Source of the DNA: Ornithinibacillus salinisoli
Lineage (GTDB): Bacteria > Bacillota > Bacilli > Bacillales > Amphibacillaceae
NCBI RefSeq assembly: GCF_042682545.1
Contig: NZ_JBHUHQ010000003.1
DNA: 64,000 nt
Reading direction: 5' to 3' (one strand)
Notes under the pieces: generated by a model
What the model was told of the DNA's origin: nothing
What the model saw: only the letters and a program-made list of their open reading frames with translations
The model's database searches: none
In this document: in pieces, positions 15,512 to 24,347 of the stretch
Layout of the letters: each line of letters begins with the position of its first letter
Numbering within the stretch: the first letter of the stretch is position 1
Program-made: the position numbers and the translations under genes

Positions 15512-16376
15512 GGGATTCAGCTCCTTTCATCAATTGCTGAATCTCCTTGGCCAATTGTTGTACAGATTGTCGTTTAAATGGGATAGGATTCCCAAAACGT
15601 TGTTCAAATGCATACAAGAATTCAATCATTTCAGGAACATCCAGATGAACCTTTTTTAATGCATGCTGCTGCGTAAATACCTCTTCTGGCATACCTTCCA
15701 TATACTTTGTGCCATTATTCATTATAATGACCTGATCAGCATATTTAACAGCATCCTCCATACTATGGGTGACCAATACCGTAGTTAAGTTTTCCTTCTG
15801 GTGCAGTTCATAAAACATCTCCATTATTTCTTTTTGACCACGTGGATCTAAGCCTGCAGTTGGTTCATCTAATACAAGTACATCTGGTTTTACAGCTAAT
15901 ACACCTGCAATAGCTACTCTTCTCATTTGTCCTCCACTTAAGTCAAATGGTGAACGTTCCAACAGTTCTTCGGAAAGACCTACTGCAGGAATTAATTCCT
16001 TAATTCGCTTATCAATGGTACTTTTAGATACACCAAAATTTTCTGGTCCAAAAGCTATATCCTTAGCAACGGTTTCTTCAAATAATTGATGTTCTGGATA
16101 CTGAAATACAACACCGACACGACTACGTAGATCTTTCATGTTTTTTGGCTTTTCTTCCTTAGTTAATCGGAAATCCCCAATTTGGACCTCACCTTTACTT
16201 GGTCTCACTAAACCATTTAAATGTTGTATTAATGTTGATTTGCCAGATCCGGTATGTCCGATAATAGCTACAAAGGATCCTGACGGTATATGGAATGATA
16301 AGTTCTCTATAGCAGTATGTGCAAAGGGAGAGTTTTCCTGATACGTATAAGTTACATCTTTGAATGTAATGTCCAT
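15504..16376 (-). CDS. ecfA2: EcfA2, energy-coupling factor transporter ATPase
   Basis: The 290-aa ABC ATPase has Walker A GHTGSGKST (about 39-47), Q-loop FQYPEHQLF, signature LSGGQMRRVAIAG, Walker B VLVLDEPTAGLD and H-loop VTHS. It forms a heterodimer with EcfA1 in the ECF module. Its start lies 25 nt inside the end of ecfA1, so the three ecf genes are translationally coupled. Confidence 0.97.
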   Translation of the reverse strand: MDITFKDVTYTYQENSPFAHTAIENLSFHIPSGSFVAIIGHTGSGKSTLIQHLNGLVRPSKGEVQIGDFRLTKEEKPKNMKDLRSRVGVVFQYPEHQLFEETVAKDIAFGPENFGVSKSTIDKRIKELIPAVGLSEELLERSPFDLSGGQMRRVAIAGVLAVKPDVLVLDEPTAGLDPRGQKEIMEMFYELHQKENLTTVLVTHSMEDAVKYADQVIIMNNGTKYMEGMPEEVFTQQHALKKVHLDVPEMIEFLYAFEQRFGNPIPFKRQSVQQLAKEIQQLMKGAESHE

Positions 16377-17191
16377 AGGTCCTCCAATAATTCATTATGA
16401 TTTAAAGGTTCATTGATAATAGCCATACCTGTCTTATTTAGTTCTTCTGCCAATATAGCAATAAACGGAACATCTAATCCTATTTTACGTAACCCGTCTT
16501 TTTTGGTAAATATCTCCCTCGGTTTTGCTTCATCCCATATTACTCCTTCATTCATGACAATTACGCGTTCAGCTTGTACTACTTCTCGAAGATCGTGGGT
16601 AATAGTTATTAATGATAGTTCCTTTTGTTCCTGTACGTTTGCTACTGTACTCATAATCTCCAAACGACCTTTAGGATCCAGCATGGCTGTTGCTTCATCT
16701 AAAATTAAAACCTCAGGTGAAATCGCTAATACGCTAGCAATAGCCACTCGTTGCTTCTGTCCTCCAGATAACCGATGGGGCTCCGTCAATCGATAGTCCT
16801 GCATACCAACCGCCGTTAAAGATTCATCAATTCGTTTTATCATTTCTTCCCTAGCAATACCCCTATTTTCCATACCAAAAGCAACATCATCCTGAACGGT
16901 AGTACCGACGAACTGATTATCTGGATTTTGAAATACCATTCCTACTTCTTTTCGTATTTCCCAAATCGTATCTTCATTAACCAATTGACCATTAATGTAT
17001 ATTTCCCCTTCTTGCGGAAATAATAATCCATTCATTAGCTTTGCAATCGTAGATTTTCCTGAGCCATTATGTCCTATGATGGCTACCCACTCATCTTTAA
17101 ATATATTAAAAGAACAATTCTTCAAAACCCAAGGCTCTTCTTCTCCATATCGAAATGATACATTTCTAAACTCTATTAAATTCTCTCGCAC
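16352..17191 (-). CDS. ecfA1: EcfA1, energy-coupling factor transporter ATPase
   Basis: The 279-aa ABC ATPase has Walker A GHNGSGKST, Q-loop FQNPDNQFVG, signature LSGGQKQRVAIA, Walker B VLILDEATAMLD and switch HD in TITHD. It is the first gene of the ecfA1-ecfA2-ecfT-truA group, 335 bp after rplQ and separated from it by a terminator, so it needs its own promoter; I did not find a convincing one. Confidence 0.97.
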   Translation of the reverse strand: MRENLIEFRNVSFRYGEEEPWVLKNCSFNIFKDEWVAIIGHNGSGKSTIAKLMNGLLFPQEGEIYINGQLVNEDTIWEIRKEVGMVFQNPDNQFVGTTVQDDVAFGMENRGIAREEMIKRIDESLTAVGMQDYRLTEPHRLSGGQKQRVAIASVLAISPEVLILDEATAMLDPKGRLEIMSTVANVQEQKELSLITITHDLREVVQAERVIVMNEGVIWDEAKPREIFTKKDGLRKIGLDVPFIAILAEELNKTGMAIINEPLNHNELLEDLWTLHSKM

Positions 17192-17526
17192 TGAAATTCC
17201 TCCTCTACTGCTCGGCTAACCCTGAGTTTGTTTTTATGTATTTCATGTCATATTGTACAACTAATTTGGAGCAATGTTAATAATGTGGAATTAACTTTAG
17301 TAGTTTTTGTTTTTAACGATGTTTAAGTGATCGGTGCCAGGCTCCTGTATCCTACGCCACGCACTATTCCCAACACCCATTCACCATTCTCCTAGTACCT
17401 GCTGCTTTCATGTTGCTTCTATATTAAACCAGTCCTTGCTCGTCTACACTTTTTCAGCTACAAAAAAAGGGCTGGGATTCACCTCGTGGAAGAGATTCAG
17501 TCCTGCCCTTAACGCATATGGTCTCA
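17192..17526 (-). other. Intergenic region rplQ-ecfA1
   Basis: The 335-bp gap contains the rplQ terminator at its rplQ end and a GTGCCAGGC motif (17334-17342). The rest is featureless; an open frame at 17334-17543 on the plus strand runs through the terminator and is not credible. Confidence 0.6.
17467..17510 (-). terminator. Terminator after rplQ (end of the S10-spc-alpha cluster)
   Basis: AAGGGC (17467-17472) and GCCCTT (17505-17510), extended inward by GATTC/GAATC pairing, form a long hairpin followed on the minus strand by TTTTTTTG. Confidence 0.88.
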
Positions 17527-17880
17527 TTAAACTAATTCAATGATTGCCATTTTCGCTCCGTCACCTTGACGCTCGCCAAGTTTAAGAACGCGTGTGTAAC
17601 CACCTTGTCTGTCTTCATAGCGTTTTGCAACATCATTGAAAAGCTTTTGAAGAACAGTATCTTCTTCATTAGCCTCTTTATTATATAAGAACGCAGCAGC
17701 TTGACGACGTGCATGTAGATCACCACGTTTACCTAGCGTAATCATTTTTTCAACTACTGACTTTAATTCTTTCGCTTTTGCTTCTGTTGTTTCAATCCGT
17801 TCGTGAATAATTAAGTCAGATGCAAGGTTGCGAAGTAATGCCATACGTTGATCTGTTGTACGACCTAATTTTCTAGCCAT
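17527..17880 (-). CDS. rplQ: 50S ribosomal protein L17
   Basis: The 117-aa protein begins ARKLGRTTDQRMALLRNLASDLI and ends GAKMAIIELV, matching bacterial L17 near the polypeptide exit site. It is the last gene of the alpha operon (rpmJ-rpsM-rpsK-rpoA-rplQ), directly followed by a terminator. Confidence 0.98.
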   Translation of the reverse strand: MARKLGRTTDQRMALLRNLASDLIIHERIETTEAKAKELKSVVEKMITLGKRGDLHARRQAAAFLYNKEANEEDTVLQKLFNDVAKRYEDRQGGYTRVLKLGERQGDGAKMAIIELV

Positions 17881-17925
17881 GGACTATCCCTCCCTTTCTC
17901 GTGAATCTAAAGGTGTCTGTACCTA

Positions 17926-18870
17926 TCAGTCATCTTTACGTAAGCCTAAGCCAAGATCCTCTAGTTTTATTTTTACTTCTTCTAGTGATTTACGGCCTAA
18001 ATTACGTACTTTCATCATATCTTCTTCTGATTTATTTGAAAGCTCTTGAACTGTATTTATGCCAGCACGTTTTAAACAATTGTAAGATCTCACAGAAAGA
18101 TCTAATTCTTCAATTGTCATTTCCATTACTTTTTCTTTTTGGTCTTCTTCTTTCTCGACCATGATTTCAACATTTTGCGCTTCATCCGTTAAACCAACAA
18201 AAATGTTTAAATGTTCCATGTAGACTTTCGCACCTAAAGAAACTGCTTCTTCAGGACGAATGCTACCGTCTGTCCAAACATCTAGAGTTAATTTATCAAA
18301 ATTCGCGCTCTGTCCTACACGAGTATTCTCTACTTGATAAGTAATACGTGATACTGGTGTAAAGATCGAATCAACTGGAATGACGCCAATCGGTTGATCC
18401 TCTTTTTTATTTTCTTCAGCTGGACGATAGCCCCGACCACGCTCTGCGTTAATTTTCATATGCAAGTTACCTTTACTATTAAGAGTAGCAATAGGTAGAT
18501 CTGGATTTAATACTTCTACATCACTATCATATGTTAGATCAGAAGCTGTAACTTTTCCTTCTCCTTGCACATCAATTTCTAATGTTTTTGGTTCATCAGA
18601 GTAAATTTTCAGAGCTAACTTCTTCAAGTTCAAGATAATCGTCGTAACATCCTCTACGACACCATCAATCGTTGAAAATTCATGTAATGCTCCATCAATT
18701 TGAACTGATGTAACAGCAGCACCTGGAAGTGAGGATAGTAGGATACGACGCAAGGAGTTTCCTAAAGTAGTACCATAACCACGTTCTAACGGTTCTACCA
18801 CAAATTTTCCAAACGTAGCATCTTCGCTTATCTCTACCGTTTCAATTTTTGGCTTTTCTATTTCGATCAT
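17926..18870 (-). CDS. rpoA: RNA polymerase alpha subunit
   Basis: The 314-aa protein has the N-terminal assembly domain (about 1-230: EPLERGYGTTLGNSLRRILLSSLPG) and a C-terminal domain after an acidic linker (about 230-250: EKEEDQKEKVMEM). The C-terminal domain carries the DNA-binding helices (SVRSYNCLKRAGINTVQEL, RNLGRKSLEEVKIKLEDLGLGL). Length equals that of B. subtilis RpoA. A 263-bp structured gap separates it from rpsK. Confidence 0.98.
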   Translation of the reverse strand: MIEIEKPKIETVEISEDATFGKFVVEPLERGYGTTLGNSLRRILLSSLPGAAVTSVQIDGALHEFSTIDGVVEDVTTIILNLKKLALKIYSDEPKTLEIDVQGEGKVTASDLTYDSDVEVLNPDLPIATLNSKGNLHMKINAERGRGYRPAEENKKEDQPIGVIPVDSIFTPVSRITYQVENTRVGQSANFDKLTLDVWTDGSIRPEEAVSLGAKVYMEHLNIFVGLTDEAQNVEIMVEKEEDQKEKVMEMTIEELDLSVRSYNCLKRAGINTVQELSNKSEEDMMKVRNLGRKSLEEVKIKLEDLGLGLRKDD

Positions 18871-18903
18871 TCCATAAAACCCTCCTTAAAAACGTCGAAA
18901 CCC

Positions 18904-19045
18904 CGGTTAGACACTGTCTAACCGAAATTCCTCAAATAGGCAGTTGGCGTTTCTGCGCTACCTAACATTTATCGTACTTTTTGTCTTAAGCGATGCTGTA
19001 TACCGAGGTTATTATCATGATTCGGTCACGATAATGAGCAACCTC
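18904..19045 (-). other. Two hairpins in the rpsK-rpoA spacer
   Basis: The 18871-19133 spacer contains a perfect 10-bp inverted repeat with one central base (18904-18924) and a larger stem: GAGGTT (19005-19010) with AACCTC (19040-19045), continued by ATTATC/GATAAT and TGA/TCA with a 5-nt loop and a 4-nt bulge. Neither is followed by a T tract, so they look like RNA structures for processing, stability or regulation of rpoA rather than terminators. Confidence 0.55.
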
Positions 19046-19133
19046 CATGAAATTTGTTAAAAACTTCTTTTTTATATACTTTTAGCCATCATAACCCATT
19101 ATTGACAGGGTGACAAATTATATACGCTAAAAA

Positions 19134-19523
19134 TTAAACACGACGACGTTTTGGTGGGCGGCATCCATTATGAGGTACTGGTGTTACGTCTCTAATAGCA
19201 GTAACTTCCAATCCTGCTGCTTGAAGTGAACGAATTGCTGCTTCACGACCAGCACCAGGGCCTTTAACAGTAACTTCTAATGTTTTCATGCCATTATCAA
19301 CTGCAGTTTTAGCAGCTGTTTCAGCAGCCATTTGTGCAGCAAATGGTGTTGACTTACGAGAACCTTTAAAGCCTAATGCTCCAGAAGAGCTCCAGCCAAT
19401 AACGTTCCCTTGCACATCTGTAATCGTTACAATAGTGTTGTTGAACGTAGAACGGATATGTGCAATACCTGTGTCAATATTCTTTTTCACACGACGTTTA
19501 CGTGTATTTTGTTTACGTGCCAT
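19134..19523 (-). CDS. rpsK: 30S ribosomal protein S11
   Basis: The 129-aa protein has the S11 core IAHIRSTFNNTIVTITDVQGN and the conserved C-terminus DVTPVPHNGCRPPKRRRV. It belongs to the 30S platform. It lies 22 bp after rpsM; an RBS (AAAAAGGAGG) precedes the ATG. Confidence 0.98.
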   Translation of the reverse strand: MARKQNTRKRRVKKNIDTGIAHIRSTFNNTIVTITDVQGNVIGWSSSGALGFKGSRKSTPFAAQMAAETAAKTAVDNGMKTLEVTVKGPGAGREAAIRSLQAAGLEVTAIRDVTPVPHNGCRPPKRRRV

Positions 19524-19545
19524 GAATTAGCTTACCTCCTTTTTA

Positions 19546-19911
19546 CTATTTTTTCTTGTTAGCGATTGTACGACGTGGACCTTTACGTGTACGAGAGTTG
19601 TTCTTCGTTTTTTGTCCGCGAACTGGTAATCCACGACGGTGACGAAGTCCTCTGTATGATCCAATCTCAATCAAACGCTTAATGTTAAGAGAAACTTCAC
19701 GACGAAGGTCTCCTTCAATTGTATATGCTTCAACTGCTTGACGAATCTTACTTAATTCATCTTCTGTAAGATCGCGTACACGAGTATCTTCTGAAACGCC
19801 TGCTTCTTTAAGGACTTTCTGTGCAGTGTTTTTTCCGATTCCATAAATGTAAGTCAATGAAATTACTACACGTTTATCACGTGGAATATCTATACCTGCA
19901 ATACGTGCCAT
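19546..19911 (-). CDS. rpsM: 30S ribosomal protein S13
   Basis: The 121-aa protein begins ARIAGIDIPRDKRVVISLTYIYGIG and ends in the basic tail TRKGPRRTIANKKK that contacts P-site tRNA. It sits in the 30S head, in the usual place between rpmJ and rpsK. Confidence 0.98.
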   Translation of the reverse strand: MARIAGIDIPRDKRVVISLTYIYGIGKNTAQKVLKEAGVSEDTRVRDLTEDELSKIRQAVEAYTIEGDLRREVSLNIKRLIEIGSYRGLRHRRGLPVRGQKTKNNSRTRKGPRRTIANKKK

Positions 19912-19936
19912 AAGCTTAGATGCACCTCCTTGTTAT

Positions 19937-20050
19937 TTAGCCTTGTTTTTGCTTGTGTTTAGGGTTTTCGCAAATCACCATTACTTTGCCTTTGCGTTTT
20001 ATTACTTTACATTTTTCACAAATTGGTTTTACAGATGCTCTTACTTTCAT
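19937..20050 (-). CDS. rpmJ: 50S ribosomal protein L36, zinc-binding form
   Basis: A short 37-aa gene read directly from the sequence: it begins [19 protein letters not shown] and ends [10 protein letters not shown]. The Cys-Cys-Cys-His ligands (CxxC ... C ... H) of the zinc form are intact. An AAAAGGAGGT RBS precedes the ATG. Position between infA and rpsM is canonical. Confidence 0.97.
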
Positions 20051-20081
20051 CTTTTTTACCTCCTTTTATATCGGAGCTCGC

Positions 20082-20300
20082 TTATTTATAACGGTACGTA
20101 ATTCGTCCTCGTGTTAAGTCATACGGAGAGAGTTCTACCGTTACTTTATCACCTGGTAAAATACGGATGAAATGCATTCGAATCTTACCCGATACATGTG
20201 CTAAGACCGTATGGCCGTTTTCAAGCTCTACTTTAAACATTGCGTTTGGCAATGTATCCGTTACGGTTCCTTCCACTTCAATTACATCGTCTTTCGCCAT
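20082..20300 (-). CDS. infA: Translation initiation factor IF-1
   Basis: The 72-aa OB-fold protein (AKDDVIEVEGTVTDTLPNAMFKVELENG ... HVSGKIRMHFIRILPGDKVTVELSPYDL) is a full-length match to IF-1, which occupies the ribosomal A site during initiation. It starts 23 nt before the end of the upstream KOW-domain gene, so the two are coupled. Confidence 0.98.
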   Translation of the reverse strand: MAKDDVIEVEGTVTDTLPNAMFKVELENGHTVLAHVSGKIRMHFIRILPGDKVTVELSPYDLTRGRITYRYK

Positions 20301-20616
20301 CGTGTTGATCTCCCTTCTTCAAATCAGTCACAATCTCACCTACAAACTTTGTTAAGGCAAATCGCAATTTCCCATTTGTGACACGACCAGTTTCTAGAAG
20401 GCTGTTTTGGACTTCCGGAGAGGTATAATCCATAACTTCAATATGATGTATATTCTTTTTCTTTGGTCGATCATATTTACGTTTTTCCCCATCTGCTAGC
20501 AAGACAAACCGATCGTCTATCACCTGGATGACGACCATATATTGCCCAGCTTCACGCCCTTGCATAATACGAACAACTTGACCTATTCGTGGAATCGAAT
20601 CATCTTCGCTCAACAA
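20278..20616 (-). CDS. KOW-domain RNA-binding protein (L14e-like)
   Basis: The 112-aa protein has an N-terminal KOW/SH3-like segment (PRIGQVVRIMQGREAGQYMVVIQVIDDRFVLLADG), found in small Bacillus proteins annotated as L14E/L6E/L27E-like (YbzG) and encoded just upstream of infA. The start is TTG 20616 behind AAGGTGATC. The charged C-terminal half is less conserved. Role unproven; the context suggests ribosome association. The map gene normally between adk and this gene is absent. Confidence 0.85.
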   Translation of the reverse strand: MLSEDDSIPRIGQVVRIMQGREAGQYMVVIQVIDDRFVLLADGEKRKYDRPKKKNIHHIEVMDYTSPEVQNSLLETGRVTNGKLRFALTKFVGEIVTDLKKGDQHDGERRCN

Positions 20617-20786
20617 CGATCACCTTCACTTAGGTATATTTACCTTATATTTAAGGCTTATATATTCATAACCACCATGCGTCACGTATTTATTCTTGTA
20701 GCAAATAACATACTTGCATACCTTTTATTATATCTTTTAACAAACAGAAATTCATCTATTCGTGTTGGGGCCATACAGTTCATTGC

Positions 20787-21431
20787 TTATTTTTCAATGT
20801 GTGATTGAATATCTTGGAACACTTGATCAATTTCCTGATCACCATTAACAGTTACAAGATATCCCTTTTCCTCGTAAAAGTTGAGTAACGGTTTCGTTTG
20901 CTCGATATTTACAGCCAATCGATTTTTTACCGTATCAGGTTTATCATCATCCCGTTGAATTAACGCCTGGCCATCTCGATCACATATACCCTCTTCTTTT
21001 GGAGGATTATAGATCACATGATATGCTTTACCACATGATGGACAAATTCGACGCCCTGTTAAACGCTCCACTAAGATTTCTTCTGGTACATTCACATGTA
21101 ATACATGGTCAATCGATTGATTCATGTCAGATAAAAGATTTTGTAAACTTTCGGCTTGTGCAATGGTTCTTGGAAATCCATCCAATAAAAACCCATTTTT
21201 ACAATCATCTTTACTAAGACGATCTTTCACAATACCAATTGTTACATCATCCGGAACTAGATCTCCTTGGTCCATAAAGCTCTTGGCTTTTTTTCCAAGT
21301 TCGGTTCCTTCTTTTATTGCTAAACGGAACATATCTCCTGTTGAGATATGAGGGATGTTGTATTTTTCGTTTATTTTTTCTGCCTGTGTACCTTTTCCGG
21401 CACCAGGAAGACCCATTAAGATTAAATTCAA
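20787..21431 (-). CDS. adk: Adenylate kinase, zinc-lid type
   Basis: The 214-aa enzyme interconverts ATP+AMP and 2 ADP. The P-loop is GLPGAGKGTQAEKI (8-20) and the AMP-binding segment is DGFPRT (84-89). The LID carries zinc ligands Cys130, Cys133, Cys150 and Asp153, typical of Gram-positive Adk. It follows secY, as usual for the spc operon. Confidence 0.98.
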   Translation of the reverse strand: MNLILMGLPGAGKGTQAEKINEKYNIPHISTGDMFRLAIKEGTELGKKAKSFMDQGDLVPDDVTIGIVKDRLSKDDCKNGFLLDGFPRTIAQAESLQNLLSDMNQSIDHVLHVNVPEEILVERLTGRRICPSCGKAYHVIYNPPKEEGICDRDGQALIQRDDDKPDTVKNRLAVNIEQTKPLLNFYEEKGYLVTVNGDQEIDQVFQDIQSHIEK

Positions 21432-21464
21432 AACTTTCCCCTCGCTCTCACTAGCAGCAGATGC

Positions 21465-22760
21465 CTACTTAATAAATCCTTTGTAGTGGCGCTTTACTAA
21501 CTGACTTTCAAGTTGTTTCATTGTTTGTAATGCTACACCAACAACGATTAGTAAACTTGTGCCGCCGATTTGTACTGCTTGAGGTAGATTTGCAAGACTA
21601 CCCAATATTATAGGTAGTACAGAAACAGCTGCTAAAAAGATAGAGCCTACAAATGTTAAGCGATACATAACGCGTGTTAGATACGTTTCTGTATTTTTAC
21701 CCGGACGAATACCTGGGATATATCCACCTTGTTTTTGTAAGTTTTCAGCCATCTGTTCTGGATTAACTTGAACAAACGTATAGAAATATGTGAACGCAAT
21801 AATTAGCGCTACATAGATTACCATACCAATAGGCTGAGTATAGTCAAATATCGTCCCAATTGTTGAAGCAATATCACCTTCAAAGAAGCCTGCAATCGTT
21901 CTTGGAGCAATAATAAAGGCGATTGCGAAAATCACTGGAATAACTCCTGCAGCATTTACTTTTAACGGTAAATGAGTTGATTGACCACCAACTGGTGAAC
22001 GATTAACTAGTTTCTTAGCATATTGAATTGGGATTTTACGTAATGCTTGTTGTATAAAGATAACTCCTACAGTTACTGCAACAACTACCAAAGCAATTAA
22101 TACAACAATTATAATATTTATGAACAGTTCATCACCAGGATTGGTGAAGTACAGCGCTAATAATTGTTGTACACCATTTGGTACTGCTGCAACAATACCT
22201 GCAAATATTAGGATGGAAATTCCGTTTCCAACTCCATGTGCAGTGATTTGTTCACCTAACCACATTAAAAATGTTGTTCCACTTGTTAATACGAGTGCAA
22301 TGATTAGGAACTTAAGCGGATTAGGATCTGCGATCAGTAAGCCACCTGCCATAGCATTGAATCCAACGGACATGGCAATTGCTTGAACAAACGCAAGAAC
22401 GACTGTTCCATATCGGGTAATCTGAGCTAGCTTTTTGCGGCCCATTTCACCTTGCTTTTTCCATTCTGCAAACTTTGGTACAACATCCATTTGTAATAAC
22501 TGCATTATAATCGATGCTGTAATGTAAGGCATAATCCCCATTGCGAAAATAGAGAAGTTTTGAAGTGCCCCACCACCAAATGTATTTAAGAAGCCAAACA
22601 CATTATCTCCTTGGCCCATAATACCTTCAATAGCATTTTTATCTGTGAACGGCACAGGAATAAATGTGCCTAGACGGAATACAATTAACATAAGCAATGT
22701 GAATATGATCTTCCGTCTAATGTCACCTACGCGCATAAAATTGGAGATTGTACGGAACAT
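21465..22760 (-). CDS. secY: SecY, protein translocase channel subunit
   Basis: The 431-aa membrane protein has about ten membrane segments; it starts MFRTISNFMRVGDIRRKIIFTLLML and includes the plug region and the conserved cytoplasmic loop PEQMAENLQKQGGYIPGIRPG. It forms the Sec channel with SecE (encoded at 49.2 kb) and SecG. The start abuts the rplO stop with a one-base overlap. Confidence 0.98.
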   Translation of the reverse strand: MFRTISNFMRVGDIRRKIIFTLLMLIVFRLGTFIPVPFTDKNAIEGIMGQGDNVFGFLNTFGGGALQNFSIFAMGIMPYITASIIMQLLQMDVVPKFAEWKKQGEMGRKKLAQITRYGTVVLAFVQAIAMSVGFNAMAGGLLIADPNPLKFLIIALVLTSGTTFLMWLGEQITAHGVGNGISILIFAGIVAAVPNGVQQLLALYFTNPGDELFINIIIVVLIALVVVAVTVGVIFIQQALRKIPIQYAKKLVNRSPVGGQSTHLPLKVNAAGVIPVIFAIAFIIAPRTIAGFFEGDIASTIGTIFDYTQPIGMVIYVALIIAFTYFYTFVQVNPEQMAENLQKQGGYIPGIRPGKNTETYLTRVMYRLTFVGSIFLAAVSVLPIILGSLANLPQAVQIGGTSLLIVVGVALQTMKQLESQLVKRHYKGFIK

Positions 22761-23200
22761 TAGATCACCTCTACTTTACCGCCCGCTGCTTCGATAGCTT
22801 CCTTAGCCGAAGCAGAGAACTTATGAGCTTTTACTGTTACTTTTTTCTCGACAGAACCATTACCAAGTACTTTTAAACCTGCTTTTAGATTCGATACGAC
22901 ACCTTCTTCAAGTAAGAGCTCAGGTGTAATTTCTGTGCCGTCTTCAAAACGATTTAGTGCATCTAAGTTAACGATAGCAAATTCTTTGCGGTGAATGTTA
23001 GTAAAACCACGTTTCGGTAGACGTTGGAATAATGGCATTTGACCACCTTCGAATCCTGGACGTGTGCCACCGCCTGAACGTGCATTTTGTCCTTTATGTC
23101 CTCTGCCAGATGTTTTACCATTACCAGATGACGTACCACGACCTACACGATTACGATTTTTGCGAGTTCCTTCTGATGCCTTCAATTCATGAAGTTTCAT
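22760..23200 (-). CDS. rplO: 50S ribosomal protein L15
   Basis: The 146-aa protein starts MKLHELKASEGTRKNRNRVGRG, with the long basic Gly-rich N-terminal extension (GHKGQNARSGGGTRPGFEGGQ) that threads into 23S rRNA, and a globular C-terminal half. Its stop overlaps secY by one base. Confidence 0.98.
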   Translation of the reverse strand: MKLHELKASEGTRKNRNRVGRGTSSGNGKTSGRGHKGQNARSGGGTRPGFEGGQMPLFQRLPKRGFTNIHRKEFAIVNLDALNRFEDGTEITPELLLEEGVVSNLKAGLKVLGNGSVEKKVTVKAHKFSASAKEAIEAAGGKVEVI

Positions 23201-23231
23201 GCGAGCACCTCCTCTTTACACATTGTATTTA

Positions 23232-23414
23232 TTAAACTTCTTTAACTGATACAAGATGAGATACTTTATCAACCATTCCACGAATAGCTACTGTATCTTC
23301 TAGTACCACTGTTTGACGAATCTTTTTTAAACCAAGTGCTTGAACCGTCTTGATTTGTTTGTCTTTTGATCCAATAACACTACGAGTGAGGGTGATTTCT
23401 AATTTTTTAGACAT
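23232..23414 (-). CDS. rpmD: 50S ribosomal protein L30
   Basis: The 60-aa protein (KKLEITLTRSVIGSKDKQIKTV ... IRGMVDKVSHLVSV) has the normal bacterial short L30 length and sits between rpsE and rplO. Confidence 0.98.
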   Translation of the reverse strand: MSKKLEITLTRSVIGSKDKQIKTVQALGLKKIRQTVVLEDTVAIRGMVDKVSHLVSVKEV

Positions 23415-23427
23415 AGTGTTTCCCTCC

Positions 23428-23931
23428 TTATCCTAACAGTTCTTCTACAGACTTTCCACGTAGTTTTGCTACGTCCTCTGCACGCTTTAAGTTTGTTAAA
23501 CCATTAATTGTTGCACGAATCATGTTAATTGGTGTGTTTGCACCTAGTGATTTTGTTAAAATGTCACCTACACCGGCTAATTCTAATACCGCACGAACTG
23601 GACCACCAGAGATAACTCCAGTACCTTCAGAAGCTGGCTTCATTAATACGTTACCAGATCCAAATTGACCATGAATTTCATGTGGAATTGTAGTTCCAAC
23701 GATTGGTACAGTAATTAGGTTTTTCTTTGCATCATCAACTGCTTTTTTAATAGCATCAGGTACTTCTTGTGCTTTTCCTGTACCGAAGCCAACGTGACCG
23801 TTCTTGTCACCAACAACTACTAATGCAGCAAAGCGGAAACGACGTCCACCTTTAACTACCTTCGCTACACGGTTGACCGCTACAACGCGTTCTTCAAGAT
23901 CTAATTTGTTCGGATCAATCATTGTTTTCAT
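23428..23931 (-). CDS. rpsE: 30S ribosomal protein S5
   Basis: The 167-aa protein has the double-stranded RNA-binding N-terminal part (VVAVNRVAKVVKGGRRFRFAALVVVGD) and the C-terminal S5 fold. It contributes to decoding fidelity at the mRNA entry site. GGAGG stands 9 nt before the ATG. Confidence 0.98.
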   Translation of the reverse strand: MKTMIDPNKLDLEERVVAVNRVAKVVKGGRRFRFAALVVVGDKNGHVGFGTGKAQEVPDAIKKAVDDAKKNLITVPIVGTTIPHEIHGQFGSGNVLMKPASEGTGVISGGPVRAVLELAGVGDILTKSLGANTPINMIRATINGLTNLKRAEDVAKLRGKSVEELLG

Positions 23932-23954
23932 GTAAGGTTTCCCTCCTTTATCGA

Positions 23955-24317
23955 TTAAAATTCAAGACCTGCTTCGCGAGCAGCATCTGCTAAAGCTTTT
24001 ACACGTCCATGATAAAGGTAGCCTCCGCGATCAAATACTACTGATTTGTAACCTTTATCTTGGGCACGTTTAGCAACTAATTCACCGACTTTTGTCGCAG
24101 CGTCTACACTGCTTGTTGATTCGGCGCTAAGTTCTTTATCTACTGTAGAAGCACTAACTAATGTTGAACCATTTGTGTCATCAATTAATTGTGCATAAAT
24201 GTGTTTGTTTGAACGATACACGTTTAGACGAGGACGCTCCGCAGTTCCAAAAAGGTTTTTTCGAACACGTGCGTGTCTTCTTTTACGTGCAACATTTTTG
24301 TCAGGTTTTGTGATCAT
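23955..24317 (-). CDS. rplR: 50S ribosomal protein L18
   Basis: The 120-aa 5S rRNA-binding protein (RPRLNVYRSNKHIYAQLIDD ... SVVFDRGGYLYHGRVKALADAAREAGLEF) is full length, with the basic N-terminus. It is followed by rpsE after 23 bp. Confidence 0.98.
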   Translation of the reverse strand: MITKPDKNVARKRRHARVRKNLFGTAERPRLNVYRSNKHIYAQLIDDTNGSTLVSASTVDKELSAESTSSVDAATKVGELVAKRAQDKGYKSVVFDRGGYLYHGRVKALADAAREAGLEF

Positions 24318-24347
24318 CTAGGTCACTCCTTTCTCGCCTAACTAGCC

